Assembly (NCBI GenBank): GCA_017305195.1
Contig: JAFKMU010000046.1
Location: forward strand, 62,001-126,000
From: Verrucomicrobiota bacterium
Lineage (GTDB): Bacteria; Verrucomicrobiota; Verrucomicrobiia; Chthoniobacterales; Terrimicrobiaceae
Direction: 5' to 3'
DNA length: 64,000 nt
The notes beneath the pieces were generated by a model. That model saw only the letters and a list, made by a program, of their open reading frames with translations. It did not search any database and had not been told where the DNA came from. The translations under genes were made by a program, and so were the position numbers. Of this stretch, positions 8,494-17,989 are shown piece after piece (position 1 is the first letter of the stretch; each line of letters starts with the position of its first letter).

Positions 8494-9219
8494 TCACGGA
8501 ATCGAAATAGCCGCTACGCCTTTGCGCAGGCGGCGGGAAGGGAGGCGGGAAAGCTCAATGGAGCCGCGTCCGCCAACGAAAGAAACCGTCGCGTGATGGT
8601 GGGGCAGCGGCACGATGTCCTGCACGGCGTAAAGATTGATGACCGTGGAGCGGTTCACGCGGAGAAAGTATTTCCCCGGCAATAGGCGCTTCCATTCCGC
8701 CATCGTGCGGCGAACCAGCATCGGCTCGTGATTCGTCAGGTGGACGCGGCAATAGTTCTGCTCGGCTTCGATGTGCGTAATGTCGGTGGCGAGCACCACG
8801 CGCACTTCCAGATCGGAATAAAGAAAAACGCGGTCGTCGTGCGCGAAAGGTTTTGCCTTGCGAGGAGTGCGACGGTCGAGCCGCGAGAGCGCGAGCGCCA
8901 ACCGGTCGGCGCTGATCGGCTTGAGCAGAAAATCCACGGCATTCACTTCAAACGCCTTCACCGCGAAGGCATCGTAGGCCGTGACGAAAATTATGTCGGG
9001 CACGGGCCGGAGTTCCGGCAGAAGCGAGAAGCCGTCGCGTTTCGGCATTTGCACGTCGAGGAAAATCAAATCCGGTTTCAGCGCGTTGAATTGCGTGATG
9101 GCCTCCGTGACATTTTCGGCTTTGCCAACGATTTCAATTTCGGGATGGGCCTTCAACAAGCCGCGCAGAAATTCCCGCGCGTCGTCCTCATCCTCCACGA
9201 TCAATGCACGACGTTTCAT
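8494..9219 (-). CDS. LytTR-family response regulator
   Basis: DNA-binding response regulator, 241 aa. Receiver domain at residues 4-115 with acidic pair E9/D10 and neighbours, phospho-acceptor D55 (LIFLDVQMPKRDG) and conserved K100 (FLLKPIS). LytTR domain at about 128-235 (YFLRVNRSTVINL). The ATG at 9219 overlaps the kinase stop codon as ATGA. The LytTR-type repeat at 8442-8471 lies directly downstream, in front of the conjugation operon, so transfer-gene control is the likely role. Confidence 0.88.
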   Translation of the reverse strand: MKRRALIVEDEDDAREFLRGLLKAHPEIEIVGKAENVTEAITQFNALKPDLIFLDVQMPKRDGFSLLPELRPVPDIIFVTAYDAFAVKAFEVNAVDFLLKPISADRLALALSRLDRRTPRKAKPFAHDDRVFLYSDLEVRVVLATDITHIEAEQNYCRVHLTNHEPMLVRRTMAEWKRLLPGKYFLRVNRSTVINLYAVQDIVPLPHHHATVSFVGGRGSIELSRLPSRRLRKGVAAISIP

Positions 9220-10316
9220 AAAATGGGCAAAAGAATGGTAATCGTCACCCAACCGGCATCGTGGGTGGTGTCGAGCCGCTGTTGGCCGGGATAAAGCAGG
9301 GCCAGCCGGTTGCAAAGATTCTCCAAGCCAAGGTGACTCGTCTTTTCGCGGGGCGCGGGCTCCAGCCACCGCCCGGTATTTGCCACGACGATTTTCAAGG
9401 CGGTCGCCTGCCGGGAAACTTGGACGCGCACGCGCAGCGGAAGGTCAGACGTCTCTTGCCCGTATTTGATGGCATTTTCCACGAGTGGTTGAAGAACGAT
9501 GCCAGGAACCGGGACGGCGCGGGCAGCTTCGTCGATGTCGCACTCGTATTCCAGCTTGTCGCGAAATCGCGCTTTCTCGACCTGCAAGTAATCCCGCACG
9601 GCGTCGAACTCGCGCCCGAGCGGAATGAAATCGTCATGGCTGTGATCGAGGGAAAAGCGCAGAAAATCCGCCAGAGATTGCACCATCGAACCGAGTTGCG
9701 CGTTGGCTTTTTCCACCCCGGCGCGAATGGTATTGAGCGCGTTGAACAAAAAATGCGGGTTCATCTGCGCCCTGAGCATCTGCAACTGTGCCTGCCGTTT
9801 CTCGGATTCGATCAGAGCTAGTCGCAAATCTCGCTCTATGCTGGCAAGCGCGTGTCGGATTCCGAAGTAGAGGAAACTCCACGCATAGAGAATACCGGTG
9901 CGTTCATAAAACACGTTGAATGCCATCGAGTGCGTGAAAACAATTTCGGATTTGCTGGTAATGATGGTGCGCAAGAGGGAGACAACTCCGAATTGCAAAA
10001 CGCCGCCAACGGTGCAGGCGGCGACGATGAGGGCTGCCATTGGAGCGCCTTTATTCGACCAAAAGGCCCGGTAAACGAAACGCAACCCAAAAGTGAGCAG
10101 GAAGCTCGTGCCATCGCGGAGGATGCAAAGGACGAGCGCACCCTTAAAGCTCCCTGCGAGAACATATTTGAGCGGAAACGCCAAGACGACAAATGCCGCC
10201 CATCCGATGATTTGAAAACGCCAGAAAAGCGAAATGCACCCCAAAGAATTTATGAATCGGTTCTGATTCTTAAATTCTTCTGTGGTCGGATAGGAGCGCT
10301 TTACTGAGTTTCCCAT
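9216..10316 (-). CDS. LytS-type sensor histidine kinase (PF06580 family)
   Basis: Membrane sensor kinase partner of the LytTR regulator, 366 aa. About four hydrophobic segments occur between residues 32 and 155. The His_kinase motif is QMNPHFLFNALN with likely phospho-accepting H188, and a HATPase domain follows (IVLQPLVENAIKYG, then HLGLENLCNRL). It overlaps the regulator by 4 bp. Its ATG lies only 4 bp after the stop of a PstS-like gene, so the three genes look like one transcript. No Shine-Dalgarno is obvious at the start. Confidence 0.87.
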   Translation of the reverse strand: MGNSVKRSYPTTEEFKNQNRFINSLGCISLFWRFQIIGWAAFVVLAFPLKYVLAGSFKGALVLCILRDGTSFLLTFGLRFVYRAFWSNKGAPMAALIVAACTVGGVLQFGVVSLLRTIITSKSEIVFTHSMAFNVFYERTGILYAWSFLYFGIRHALASIERDLRLALIESEKRQAQLQMLRAQMNPHFLFNALNTIRAGVEKANAQLGSMVQSLADFLRFSLDHSHDDFIPLGREFDAVRDYLQVEKARFRDKLEYECDIDEAARAVPVPGIVLQPLVENAIKYGQETSDLPLRVRVQVSRQATALKIVVANTGRWLEPAPREKTSHLGLENLCNRLALLYPGQQRLDTTHDAGWVTITILLPIL

Positions 10317-10320
10317 GAAA

Positions 10321-11352
10321 TCACTGTCGAGGACGAGTCAGAAGATCGTGCGAGGCAATCCCGACAACGGGTTCTCCACCAAACCGAGTGCCGACTTTCT
10401 TGGCGTCAACGTCCGCAATCGCCGTCGAGTAGGCGACACCGGAGAGAGTCATATAGTTCACCTTGTTGACATAGGTTCCGGCATCACTTAGGAAAAATTT
10501 CAGGAACTCTTTCACGTAAGGCTTTTCTTCAAGGGATTTGACGTTCACGTAGAGAAACAGCGGTCGGGCAAATGGAACATAATAACCGAGACTGACAGTT
10601 TTGGAGGTCGGCATGATGGCGGCGCTGCTTTGCACCTCCCGACCGGCAATGGCATCATAGTCCCATTGGATCGCCAGAGCTTTGAGCTTGCTATCGGCCT
10701 CGGTAAAATAGGCGTAAGGGATGAAGCCGAGCGCGTATTTATTGCTCTCGATGCCTTTGACGAGATCGTTGTCGTCCTCGCTGCCCGTATAATCCCGACG
10801 AAGGGCGTCCATCTTGCCCGTCACAACTTCTGAAAAATAATCAAATGTCCCGGAATCTCTCCCCGCGCCGTAAAGTTTAATTTCCGCATCCGGCCACTCC
10901 GGGCGAATCTGGTTCCATTTGGTGATTTTTCCTTCGGCTTCCGGCTCCCACAATTTCTTGAGTTCCGAGAGCTTGATGGAGTCCAGCCAGGTATTGTCGG
11001 AATTTACGGCGATGGTCAGAGCGTCGTAGGCAATCGGAATCTCGATGAACTGGATGCCATTGGCCTTTGCCTGCTCGATTTCGTTTTTGAGAATCGGACG
11101 GGAGGCATCCGCAATGTCGATTTCTCCTTTGACGAATTTTCGGAAACCGCCCGTCGTTCCGGCAATGGCGACATTCACCTTCACCTGTCCCTTCGTTTCA
11201 GCCTCGAATGCTTCCGCAGCCAATTTTGTGATTGGGTAAACCGTGCTGGAGCCGTCCACGGCAACGACTTTGTCCTGAGCACGGGTTTGCGGGAGGGCGG
11301 CGAAAATTATCAAAGCGCTTGCAAGAAATGGTGAAAAGTCTGAAAGGTGCAT
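10321..11352 (-). CDS. PstS-like periplasmic phosphate (or arsenate) binding protein, paralog 1
   Basis: Secreted binding protein of the PstS family, 343 aa. A signal peptide ends near residue 25 (TRA-QDK). Anion-site motifs of the family are visible: DGSSTVYPIT, AGTTGGFRKF, DIADASRPI and GAGRDSGTFDYF. It is not in the pst operon but upstream of the kinase/LytTR pair, suggesting a sensing role as an alternative to transport. Ligand choice between phosphate and arsenate cannot be read from the sequence. It is divergent from arsR at 11490. Confidence 0.85.
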   Translation of the reverse strand: MHLSDFSPFLASALIIFAALPQTRAQDKVVAVDGSSTVYPITKLAAEAFEAETKGQVKVNVAIAGTTGGFRKFVKGEIDIADASRPILKNEIEQAKANGIQFIEIPIAYDALTIAVNSDNTWLDSIKLSELKKLWEPEAEGKITKWNQIRPEWPDAEIKLYGAGRDSGTFDYFSEVVTGKMDALRRDYTGSEDDNDLVKGIESNKYALGFIPYAYFTEADSKLKALAIQWDYDAIAGREVQSSAAIMPTSKTVSLGYYVPFARPLFLYVNVKSLEEKPYVKEFLKFFLSDAGTYVNKVNYMTLSGVAYSTAIADVDAKKVGTRFGGEPVVGIASHDLLTRPRQ

Positions 11353-11387
11353 GGCAGTAATGGGTAAATTGCGGGATCAGATTGAGG

Positions 11388-11403
11388 ATATGCCTGTGCA
11401 TAT
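11388..11403. promoter_or_regulatory. ArsR-like inverted repeat between pstS paralog 1 and arsR
   Basis: ATATGC-CTGT-GCATAT, a perfect 6-4-6 inverted repeat 36 bp upstream of the minus-strand pstS-like start. The ATATGC half-site resembles other ArsR-type operators in this cargo (21521-21556 and 34473-34498). Confidence 0.5.
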
Positions 11404-11421
11404 ATATGGGAAAGCATATAT

Positions 11422-11439
11422 TGTGACAGTTTTGTCACA
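11422..11439. promoter_or_regulatory. 18-bp palindrome TGTGACA-N4-TGTCACA
   Basis: A perfect palindrome in the divergent promoter region between the pstS-like gene and arsR. A near-identical one (TGTGACG-N4-CGTCACA) lies at 11942-11959 in front of the second pstS gene. The arms are spaced two bases wider than a CRP site (TGTGA-N8-TCACA). The binding protein is unknown. Confidence 0.5.
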
Positions 11440-11489
11440 TTCTGCGTGTCTGACAGAGAAAAAAAGCTGTGTATTTTGAGGTTATCCAC

Positions 11490-11927
11490 ATGGAACGAGC
11501 TGAATCGCTAAAACACACAGAACAAGACTTGGTGCAGGTTTACGAATGCCTGTGCGACGTAACGAGGCTGCGGATTTTGAATCTTTTGATCCATTCCCCG
11601 CTGTGCGTGTGCCATATCGAGGCGATCATTGGCGGTCCCCAAGCAAGAATTTCCAGACACCTTGCCTATCTTAAAGGGCACCAGATGGTTGCCACCAAGC
11701 GCTACCAAAATTGGAGCATTTACCAGATTCTCTCCCTGCATTCGCCGGTTCTGAAGCTCCAGCTTCAGTGTTTGCAGGATTGCACGCGCGAAATGCCAGT
11801 GTTCCGGGAAGACGAAAAGAAGCTCCGGGAGTTGGGCAAAGATATTGAGTGGATCGGAAAGTTTATGGGGGGAAAGCCGTTCGTCGCTCCCGCCAAAGGA
11901 TCGGAATGCCGTTCGCCTTCTGAATAG
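11490..11927 (+). CDS. arsR: ArsR-family metalloregulator 1
   Basis: Winged-helix repressor, 145 aa. Thiols C39 and C41 lie in the DNA-binding region (SPLCVCHIEAI), the As(III)-binding position of ArsR proteins. The recognition helix reads GPQARISRHLAYL. The ATG at 11490 was chosen over an upstream GTG because GAGG lies 7 bases before it. It is divergent from the pstS-like gene and immediately upstream of the pst operon, so both are plausible targets. Confidence 0.87.
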   Translation: MERAESLKHTEQDLVQVYECLCDVTRLRILNLLIHSPLCVCHIEAIIGGPQARISRHLAYLKGHQMVATKRYQNWSIYQILSLHSPVLKLQLQCLQDCTREMPVFREDEKKLRELGKDIEWIGKFMGGKPFVAPAKGSECRSPSE

Positions 11928-11941
11928 GGCCAAAGGGAACA

Positions 11942-11986
11942 TGTGACGAAATCGTCACAATATTCGTGTAGGCATATACACGGATA
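11942..11986. promoter_or_regulatory. Paired palindromes upstream of the pst operon
   Basis: TGTGACG-AAAT-CGTCACA at 11942-11959 is a perfect 7-4-7 palindrome like the one at 11422. It is followed by an imperfect inverted repeat with arms TATTCGTGTA (11961-11970) and TACACGGATA (11977-11986). The second resembles the ArsR-like sites elsewhere in the cargo. Both precede pstS, whose start codon is at 12081. Confidence 0.45.
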
Positions 11987-12080
11987 CATGGATGCTCCTG
12001 CCTGACAGGCGGCCTCCGATTCAGCTTGGTTCTGAATTTGATGCTCCGGTCACAACACACTTAACCCTGCATCCAATTCT

Positions 12081-13055
12081 ATGAAATATTTCGCCAAATC
12101 CACGCTTCTCGTGGCTGCGGCTGGTTTCGCGCTTCATGGCGCGGTCGCCGGTCCAGTCCAAGTTGATCCCGGCATTGCCCCTTACAGCCAAACCAGCGGC
12201 ATTTCCGGCAACCTCAACTCCATCGGTTCCGATACCCTAAACAACCTCATGACCTTTTGGGCCGAGGGCTTCAAAAAGGAATATCCAAACGTCAACATAC
12301 AGATCGAGGGCAAGGGCTCGACCACAGCGCCTCCCGCGCTGATCGCAGGCACCGCGCAGCTCGGGCCGATGAGCCGCGAAATGAAATCGACGGAAATCGA
12401 CGAGTTCGAGAAAAAGTTTGGTTACAAGCCGACGGAAATTAAAGTGGCGGTTGATGCCCTTGCGGTGTTTGCCAACAAGGACAACCCAATTAAGGGACTG
12501 ACCATGGCCCAGGTGGATGGCATCTTTTCGAGCACACGCAAGCGCGGTGGCGAAGACATTACCACTTGGGGTCAGGTCGGGTTGACTGGCGATTGGGCAA
12601 ATAAGCCCATATCGCTCTTTGGCCGTAACAGTGCCTCTGGCACCTACGGCTATTTCAAGGAGCACGCTTTGAGCAAGGGTGATCTCAAACAGACCGTGAA
12701 AGAGCAGCCGGGATCGTCGGCGGTGGTGCAGGGTGTCGCCAGCGATATTTCAGGCATCGGCTACTCGGGCATCGGCTACATTACTTCCGGTGTGAAAGCG
12801 GTCCCGCTGGGCGAAGAGCCCGGCAAGTTTGTCGAGGCGACTTACGAAAATTGCTTGAGCGGCGACTACCCGCTGGCTCGTTTCCTCTACATCTACGTCA
12901 ATAAGAAGCCCGGCCAGGAGATCGACAAGCTTACCGAGGAGTTTTTGAAATTTGTGCTCTCGAAACAGGGCCAGGAAATCGTCGTGAAGGACGGCTATTT
13001 CCCGATGCCGAAGCAAGTCGTGGACGAAACGCTGGCGGAAGTAACCTCCAAGTAA
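12081..13055 (+). CDS. pstS: PstS phosphate-binding protein, paralog 2
   Basis: Periplasmic phosphate-binding component of the Pst ABC importer, 324 aa. Signal peptide of about 24 residues (ends VAG). Family motifs: [35 protein letters not shown] and [14 protein letters not shown]. First gene of the pstSCAB-phoU operon. An importer carried inside an arsenic island may favour phosphate over arsenate, but selectivity is inference. Confidence 0.9.
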   Translation: MKYFAKSTLLVAAAGFALHGAVAGPVQVDPGIAPYSQTSGISGNLNSIGSDTLNNLMTFWAEGFKKEYPNVNIQIEGKGSTTAPPALIAGTAQLGPMSREMKSTEIDEFEKKFGYKPTEIKVAVDALAVFANKDNPIKGLTMAQVDGIFSSTRKRGGEDITTWGQVGLTGDWANKPISLFGRNSASGTYGYFKEHALSKGDLKQTVKEQPGSSAVVQGVASDISGIGYSGIGYITSGVKAVPLGEEPGKFVEATYENCLSGDYPLARFLYIYVNKKPGQEIDKLTEEFLKFVLSKQGQEIVVKDGYFPMPKQVVDETLAEVTSK

Positions 13056-13179
13056 ATACCAGTCTTCCGAAATTTCCCGTCTCGAGCCGCCCCTTCATGG
13101 ATGGAGTTGAGAGTTGGTAGCACACCTCGGGGCGGGAACCTCGGAAGTCAGTATCGGTTAATTTAGCTCTGATTCGGTA

Positions 13180-15453
13180 ATGGCCACTTCACAAGCCAAG
13201 GTTCCCAAGCGTTTCCTAACGCAGCCATTCACACTTTTCATTGACCGTTTCATGTCCGGCTTCATCCGGATCGGCGGCGCGTTGGTGATTACGGCGGTGC
13301 TGGGAATTTTTGTCTTCATCTTTTTGCAAATCGTTCCACTTTTTCAGGCGGCGAAGGTCAAGGAGATCAAAAGTGTTCCGCTGCCAAGCGGCAGCTATAC
13401 CGTGCTCGGGATCGACGAATGGGGTGGCTTGCCCTTCCTCGTGGAAGCCACGGGACGGATCATCACCGCAGACCTTCAGACCGGAGAAACGGCGGAAATC
13501 GCTTCGCCTTTCACTGTTGGTAAGCAAATTTCTGCGGTCGGCTATAATGAACGTGAGCAGACGATGATCGTCGGCACCTCTGATGGCCAGTTTTCCCTAG
13601 CCGCTCTGAAATATGGCGCATCGGGTGATGGAGACAAAAGAAAGATTACGTTGGCATTGGAGGCTGACCCATTTCAACCCATTGGGGTGCCGGGTGTGCC
13701 GATTCAATCTATCGCGTTCGGCGATACTGGGGATCGCAAATTGGTAGCAGCGGTGCAGTCCGTAAATGGGCAAAAGCAATTACATGTGGTCACGCTGGCC
13801 CGCAAGCGCTCCTTGATGGGTGGTGGGAAGTTGCAGGTGGACAAAACCTACGAACTCGGGTCGATGCTGAGCGGTCAACCGGTCCAGGTGCTCGTCCCGA
13901 CCACGGCGGATAGCGTGGTGGTTCTGAACAATGATGGCTCGGTAAACTACCTGTTCCTCGCGGCCAATAAGGAATTTGAGGTCCGGCAAAAATTCACACC
14001 GTTTGAGGATGCGGAAGATCCTGCGGTTTCCGTGATGAATTTCCTTCTCGGCGACGTTTCTATCGTTTTCGGCAGCGTGGAAGGCGCGAATCGTATCTTT
14101 AGCCTCTATATCCCGGAAGGTGGCGACAAGCGCCTCTTCGGGATGCGACATGAATTCCCCAAGCTGCCATCCGCACCGGGTTTCATCGCGAGCAGTCTTC
14201 GCAATAAGGCTTTCCTGATCGGTGGCGGCGAAACGGCCTCGCTTCGCTTCATGACGACCGATGCCACGCGCTGGGAAAGCTCGCTGCCATTCGCGGCGCA
14301 AAAGGCCGTCATCAACGGAAAATATAACCGAATGGTCTTTCTCGATGCCAAAAACACGCTTCACGCCTACTCGCTCGACGATCCGCACCCCGAAGCAGGC
14401 TGGAATTCCTTTTTCGGCAAGCTCTATTACGAAGGCGCGAACGAGAAGAAATGGGAGTGGCAGAGCACGGGCGGCAGCGACGATTTCGAGCCTAAGCTGT
14501 CTCTCGTGCCGCTGATTTTCGGCACGCTCAAGGGAACCCTCTACGCGATGATTTTCGCCATGCCAATCGCGATCCTTGCGGCGCTTTACACGTCCCAGTT
14601 CATGGAGCCGAATTTCCGGCAAGTCGTCAAACCGACGATGGAAATCATGGCATCTCTGCCCTCGGTCGTATTGGGCTTCCTCGCCGCAATTTACATTGCT
14701 CCGCTCATCGAGACACGGGTTCCGTCGCTGCTATTGGTGTCGTTTGGCGTGCCTCTTGCGTCCATGTTGCTCGGGTGGATATGGAGTAGGCTTCCGATCA
14801 CGATCCGCAAACACATCAAGCCCGGTTACGAAGTTTTTGCGTTCTTCCCGGTCGTCGTGCTGCTCATCCTGTTTTTCTGGCAACTCGGCCCTCTGTTCGA
14901 GCGCCTGGCGTTTGTCACGACGGACGCGAGCGGCAAAACCGTCGCTGATTTTCGCGCTTGGTGGCCTCACGTTACCGGTGCCTCGTTCGAGCAACGAAAC
15001 TCGCTCGTCGTCGGCTTCATGATGGGGTTCGCCGTTATTCCGATTATTTTCACGATCACGGATGATGCCCTTTCCAATGTGCCGCAATCCTTGCGCACTG
15101 CCTCGCTCGCCTGCGGTGCGAGCCGGTGGCAGACGGCCATGCGCGTAATTCTCCCGACCGCTTCGGCGGGGATTTTTTCCGCCGTGATGATCGGACTTGG
15201 CCGCGCCGTCGGCGAGACGATGATCGTGGTGATGGCGACGGGAAATACCCCCGTCATGGAGTGGAACATCTTCTCCGGTATGCGAACGCTTTCTGCGAAC
15301 GTGGCGGTGGAACTGCCCGAAGCCCCGCAGTTCAGCACTCTATACCGCGCTCTCTTCCTCGGCGCGATGTGCCTTTTCATTCTCACTTTTGCGGTGAATA
15401 CCGTCGCGGAAATCATGCGTCAGCATCTGCGCGAGAAATTCAAAACAGTCTGA
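13180..15453 (+). CDS. pstC: PstC phosphate ABC transporter permease with large extra domain
   Basis: Inner-membrane permease, 757 aa, far longer than classical ~310-aa PstC. A first transmembrane helix (about residues 30-52) is followed by a ~390-residue extracytoplasmic beta-rich region. The permease domain occupies the last ~300 residues and contains the EAA-type loop (SLRTASLACGASRWQTAMRVILP). Long PstC proteins of this type occur in several Gram-negative lineages. It follows pstS by 124 bp. Confidence 0.87.
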   Translation: MATSQAKVPKRFLTQPFTLFIDRFMSGFIRIGGALVITAVLGIFVFIFLQIVPLFQAAKVKEIKSVPLPSGSYTVLGIDEWGGLPFLVEATGRIITADLQTGETAEIASPFTVGKQISAVGYNEREQTMIVGTSDGQFSLAALKYGASGDGDKRKITLALEADPFQPIGVPGVPIQSIAFGDTGDRKLVAAVQSVNGQKQLHVVTLARKRSLMGGGKLQVDKTYELGSMLSGQPVQVLVPTTADSVVVLNNDGSVNYLFLAANKEFEVRQKFTPFEDAEDPAVSVMNFLLGDVSIVFGSVEGANRIFSLYIPEGGDKRLFGMRHEFPKLPSAPGFIASSLRNKAFLIGGGETASLRFMTTDATRWESSLPFAAQKAVINGKYNRMVFLDAKNTLHAYSLDDPHPEAGWNSFFGKLYYEGANEKKWEWQSTGGSDDFEPKLSLVPLIFGTLKGTLYAMIFAMPIAILAALYTSQFMEPNFRQVVKPTMEIMASLPSVVLGFLAAIYIAPLIETRVPSLLLVSFGVPLASMLLGWIWSRLPITIRKHIKPGYEVFAFFPVVVLLILFFWQLGPLFERLAFVTTDASGKTVADFRAWWPHVTGASFEQRNSLVVGFMMGFAVIPIIFTITDDALSNVPQSLRTASLACGASRWQTAMRVILPTASAGIFSAVMIGLGRAVGETMIVVMATGNTPVMEWNIFSGMRTLSANVAVELPEAPQFSTLYRALFLGAMCLFILTFAVNTVAEIMRQHLREKFKTV

Positions 15454-15454
15454 C

Positions 15455-17113
15455 ATGCACGCGCCTCGAAAAGATTACAAAGACCTACTCAAGGTTCATG
15501 CCGCGCCGGGTGAGCCGTTTGTCTGGCTAACGTCTATGGGCCTGGCTGTAGGCATACTGATGGTGATCGGTTTACTTACCGTCATCGTGCTCAATGGTCT
15601 GCCGGTCTTCTGGCCGCATCCTGTCTATGCGGCCCAGCTCAAGGCCGGAGTCACCAGCCCGATTGCTAACGCAACATCTGTCGTCGGCGAGATCGCCGAA
15701 GAGCGGACAAAATCCGTGAAAGTGCTAGGGGCGGATGGAAAGCCGCTGGCCGACCAAAAGGAAATCCAATTCTTTGTCGGGAATAAAGACGCCTATGGAT
15801 TCAGCTTTGCGTTCCTGGACTCCGGGGTCATCGCTTCCATTGACCGTCCGAAAGACGTGCTGGTCGTGGAACGGATTGAGTATGGCGATGCCATCGGCAC
15901 GCCAATCGCGCTGAAAACGGCTACTGGAGAAACTATCGACGCCGGAACCCCGCAATTCCCCACAGACCTGCAAAAACGAATCAACGAGGGTAATACCCGG
16001 AGAGCCAAGATCGAGCGGATCGAAAAGACCGAAATCGGCCGCATCAATTCGCGGATGACTGAACTGCGCGTCAAAGGCAAGGGGTCCGCTGAATCTCAAA
16101 GACAAATCGCAGACCTCGACACGAAATACAATGTGCTCGCCGCCGAGGCGAAGGCCCTTCGCCAAAAGCAGATGCAGGATGAACTCGTCCTGCGCCTGCC
16201 CAACGGCACAGAGCGGGATATTCTCATCGGCAACATTGTTTTTGCCTATTATCCGAACCAACTCGGGCTCGTCGCGAAGACGGGGATCTTTCTGCACAAT
16301 ATTTGGGGATTTCTCACCCTTGATCCCCGTGAGGCGAACACCGAGGGAGGTGTATTCCCGGCAATCTTCGGCACGTTCGTCATGACCCTGCTCATGAGTG
16401 TCGCGGTGATGCCTTTTGGCGTAATCGCGGCAATTTATCTGCGGGAATACGCGAAGCAGGGCTTCTTCGTGCGGGCGGTCCGCATCGCGGTAAACAACCT
16501 TGCCGGCGTCCCATCTATTGTCTTTGGTGTCTTCGGTCTTGGTTTCTTCGTCTATTTTCTCGGCGGCTCGATAGATCAGCTCTTTTTTGGCGATTACCTG
16601 CCCACCCCGACTTTCGGCACAGGCGGTATTCTGTGGTGTGCACTTACCTTAGCTCTGATGACGGTGCCGGTTGTGATTGTTGCGACTGAGGAATCTCTTG
16701 CCTCCGTGCCGCGTGGGGCAAAAGAAGGTTCGCTGGCTTGTGGAGCATCGAAATGGCAAACTATCCAGCGCATCATTCTTCCCGCTTCACTGCCCGGGAT
16801 TCTCACTGGGCTCATCTTAGCGATGGCGCGCGGTGCTGGCGAGGTCGCGCCTCTCATGCTCGTCGGTGTGGTCAAATTGGCTCCCAGCCTCCCGCTCGAT
16901 ACGGAAGCTCCGTTCATCCATCTGGAGCGGAAATTCATGCACCTGGGTTTCCACATTTACGATCTCGGCTTCCAGTCGCCCGACTCCGAAGCGGCGAAGC
17001 CGATGGTCTTCGCCACAACCTTGCTGCTGATCGTCCTGGTCGTGCTGCTTAACCTCACCGCCATCCTCATCCGCGAGCGTCTTAGAAAGAAATTCTCAAC
17101 CGGAGCCTTTTAG
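15455..17113 (+). CDS. pstA: PstA phosphate ABC transporter permease (long form)
   Basis: Second permease of the Pst importer, 552 aa against about 290 in classical PstA. An N-terminal transmembrane helix (about 30-52) is followed by a ~200-residue periplasmic/coiled insert (KRINEGNTRRAKIERIEK). The C-terminal permease domain has the ABC-contact loop GAKEGSLACGASKWQTIQRIILP. The start codon comes one base after the pstC stop, so the two are coupled and share the same kind of N-terminal extension. Confidence 0.88.
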   Translation: MHAPRKDYKDLLKVHAAPGEPFVWLTSMGLAVGILMVIGLLTVIVLNGLPVFWPHPVYAAQLKAGVTSPIANATSVVGEIAEERTKSVKVLGADGKPLADQKEIQFFVGNKDAYGFSFAFLDSGVIASIDRPKDVLVVERIEYGDAIGTPIALKTATGETIDAGTPQFPTDLQKRINEGNTRRAKIERIEKTEIGRINSRMTELRVKGKGSAESQRQIADLDTKYNVLAAEAKALRQKQMQDELVLRLPNGTERDILIGNIVFAYYPNQLGLVAKTGIFLHNIWGFLTLDPREANTEGGVFPAIFGTFVMTLLMSVAVMPFGVIAAIYLREYAKQGFFVRAVRIAVNNLAGVPSIVFGVFGLGFFVYFLGGSIDQLFFGDYLPTPTFGTGGILWCALTLALMTVPVVIVATEESLASVPRGAKEGSLACGASKWQTIQRIILPASLPGILTGLILAMARGAGEVAPLMLVGVVKLAPSLPLDTEAPFIHLERKFMHLGFHIYDLGFQSPDSEAAKPMVFATTLLLIVLVVLLNLTAILIRERLRKKFSTGAF

Positions 17114-17116
17114 ATC

Positions 17117-17968
17117 ATGGCTGCATCCCAAAAACCGAACGTCATGTCCGACCCGCAATCCACGCCCAGCACCTCGTCTGTAGCAGCATCCGGCGCTCAT
17201 GATGAGCCGCTCAAGAGCGACTTCATTAAAATCGACAACTTCTCGTTCTGGTATGGAGCGAAGCAGGCTCTCTTCAATATTTCGATGGATATACCCGAGC
17301 GCCAAGTGACTGCGTTCATTGGGCCTTCCGGGTGCGGCAAGTCCACTCTCCTTCGCAATCTCAACCGCATGAATGATCTCATCGAAGGCGTTCGCCACGA
17401 GGGGGATGTCATCGTGAACGAACAGAGCATTTACGACCCCCATATTGAAGTGATCTCGCTACGCAAGCGTATCGGCATGGTTTTTCAGAAATCGAACCCC
17501 TTTCCGAAATCCATCTTCGAAAATGTCGTCTATCCGCTTCGGGTCGCCGGGCAAAACAAAAAAAGCGTTCTGGATGAAACCGTCGAACGCAGTCTCAAGG
17601 GGGCGGCATTGTGGGAGGAAGCAAGAGACCGACTGCACGATAGCGCGCTTGGTCTCTCCGGCGGTCAGATGCAACGCTTGTGTATCGCTCGCGCCATTGC
17701 AAATCGTCCCGAAATTCTTCTTATGGACGAACCCTGCTCCGCGCTTGATCCCATCGCCACGGCCAAGGTCGAGGAGCTTATTCACGAATTGAAGAAGGAA
17801 TTTACCATCGTGATCGTCACTCATAACATGCAGCAAGCAACCCGCTGCTCGGATCGCACGGCCTTTTTCTATCTCGGCAAGTTGATCGAATTCGATCTCA
17901 CCGGAAAACTTTTCCAGAACCCGTCGCAGAAGCAGACGGAAGACTACATTACAGGGCGTTTCGGTTGA
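17117..17968 (+). CDS. pstB: PstB phosphate ABC transporter ATPase
   Basis: ATPase of the Pst importer, 283 aa. Walker A GPSGCGKS (about residues 69-76), signature [16 protein letters not shown], Walker [14 protein letters not shown], and the PstB-typical [21 protein letters not shown] short Ser/Ala-rich N-terminal extension precedes the conserved core, and the ATG at 17144 is an alternative start. It lies 3 bp after pstA. Confidence 0.93.
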   Translation: MAASQKPNVMSDPQSTPSTSSVAASGAHDEPLKSDFIKIDNFSFWYGAKQALFNISMDIPERQVTAFIGPSGCGKSTLLRNLNRMNDLIEGVRHEGDVIVNEQSIYDPHIEVISLRKRIGMVFQKSNPFPKSIFENVVYPLRVAGQNKKSVLDETVERSLKGAALWEEARDRLHDSALGLSGGQMQRLCIARAIANRPEILLMDEPCSALDPIATAKVEELIHELKKEFTIVIVTHNMQQATRCSDRTAFFYLGKLIEFDLTGKLFQNPSQKQTEDYITGRFG

Positions 17969-17989
17969 TTCAACTAGGAGGCTTTCACC

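Noticed and set aside
11422..11439. CRP/FNR or Pho-box assignment of the TGTGACA palindrome
   Set aside because: The CRP half-sites are spaced 8 instead of 6 bases apart, and the 11-bp direct-repeat pattern of Pho boxes is absent; left as an unassigned palindrome.
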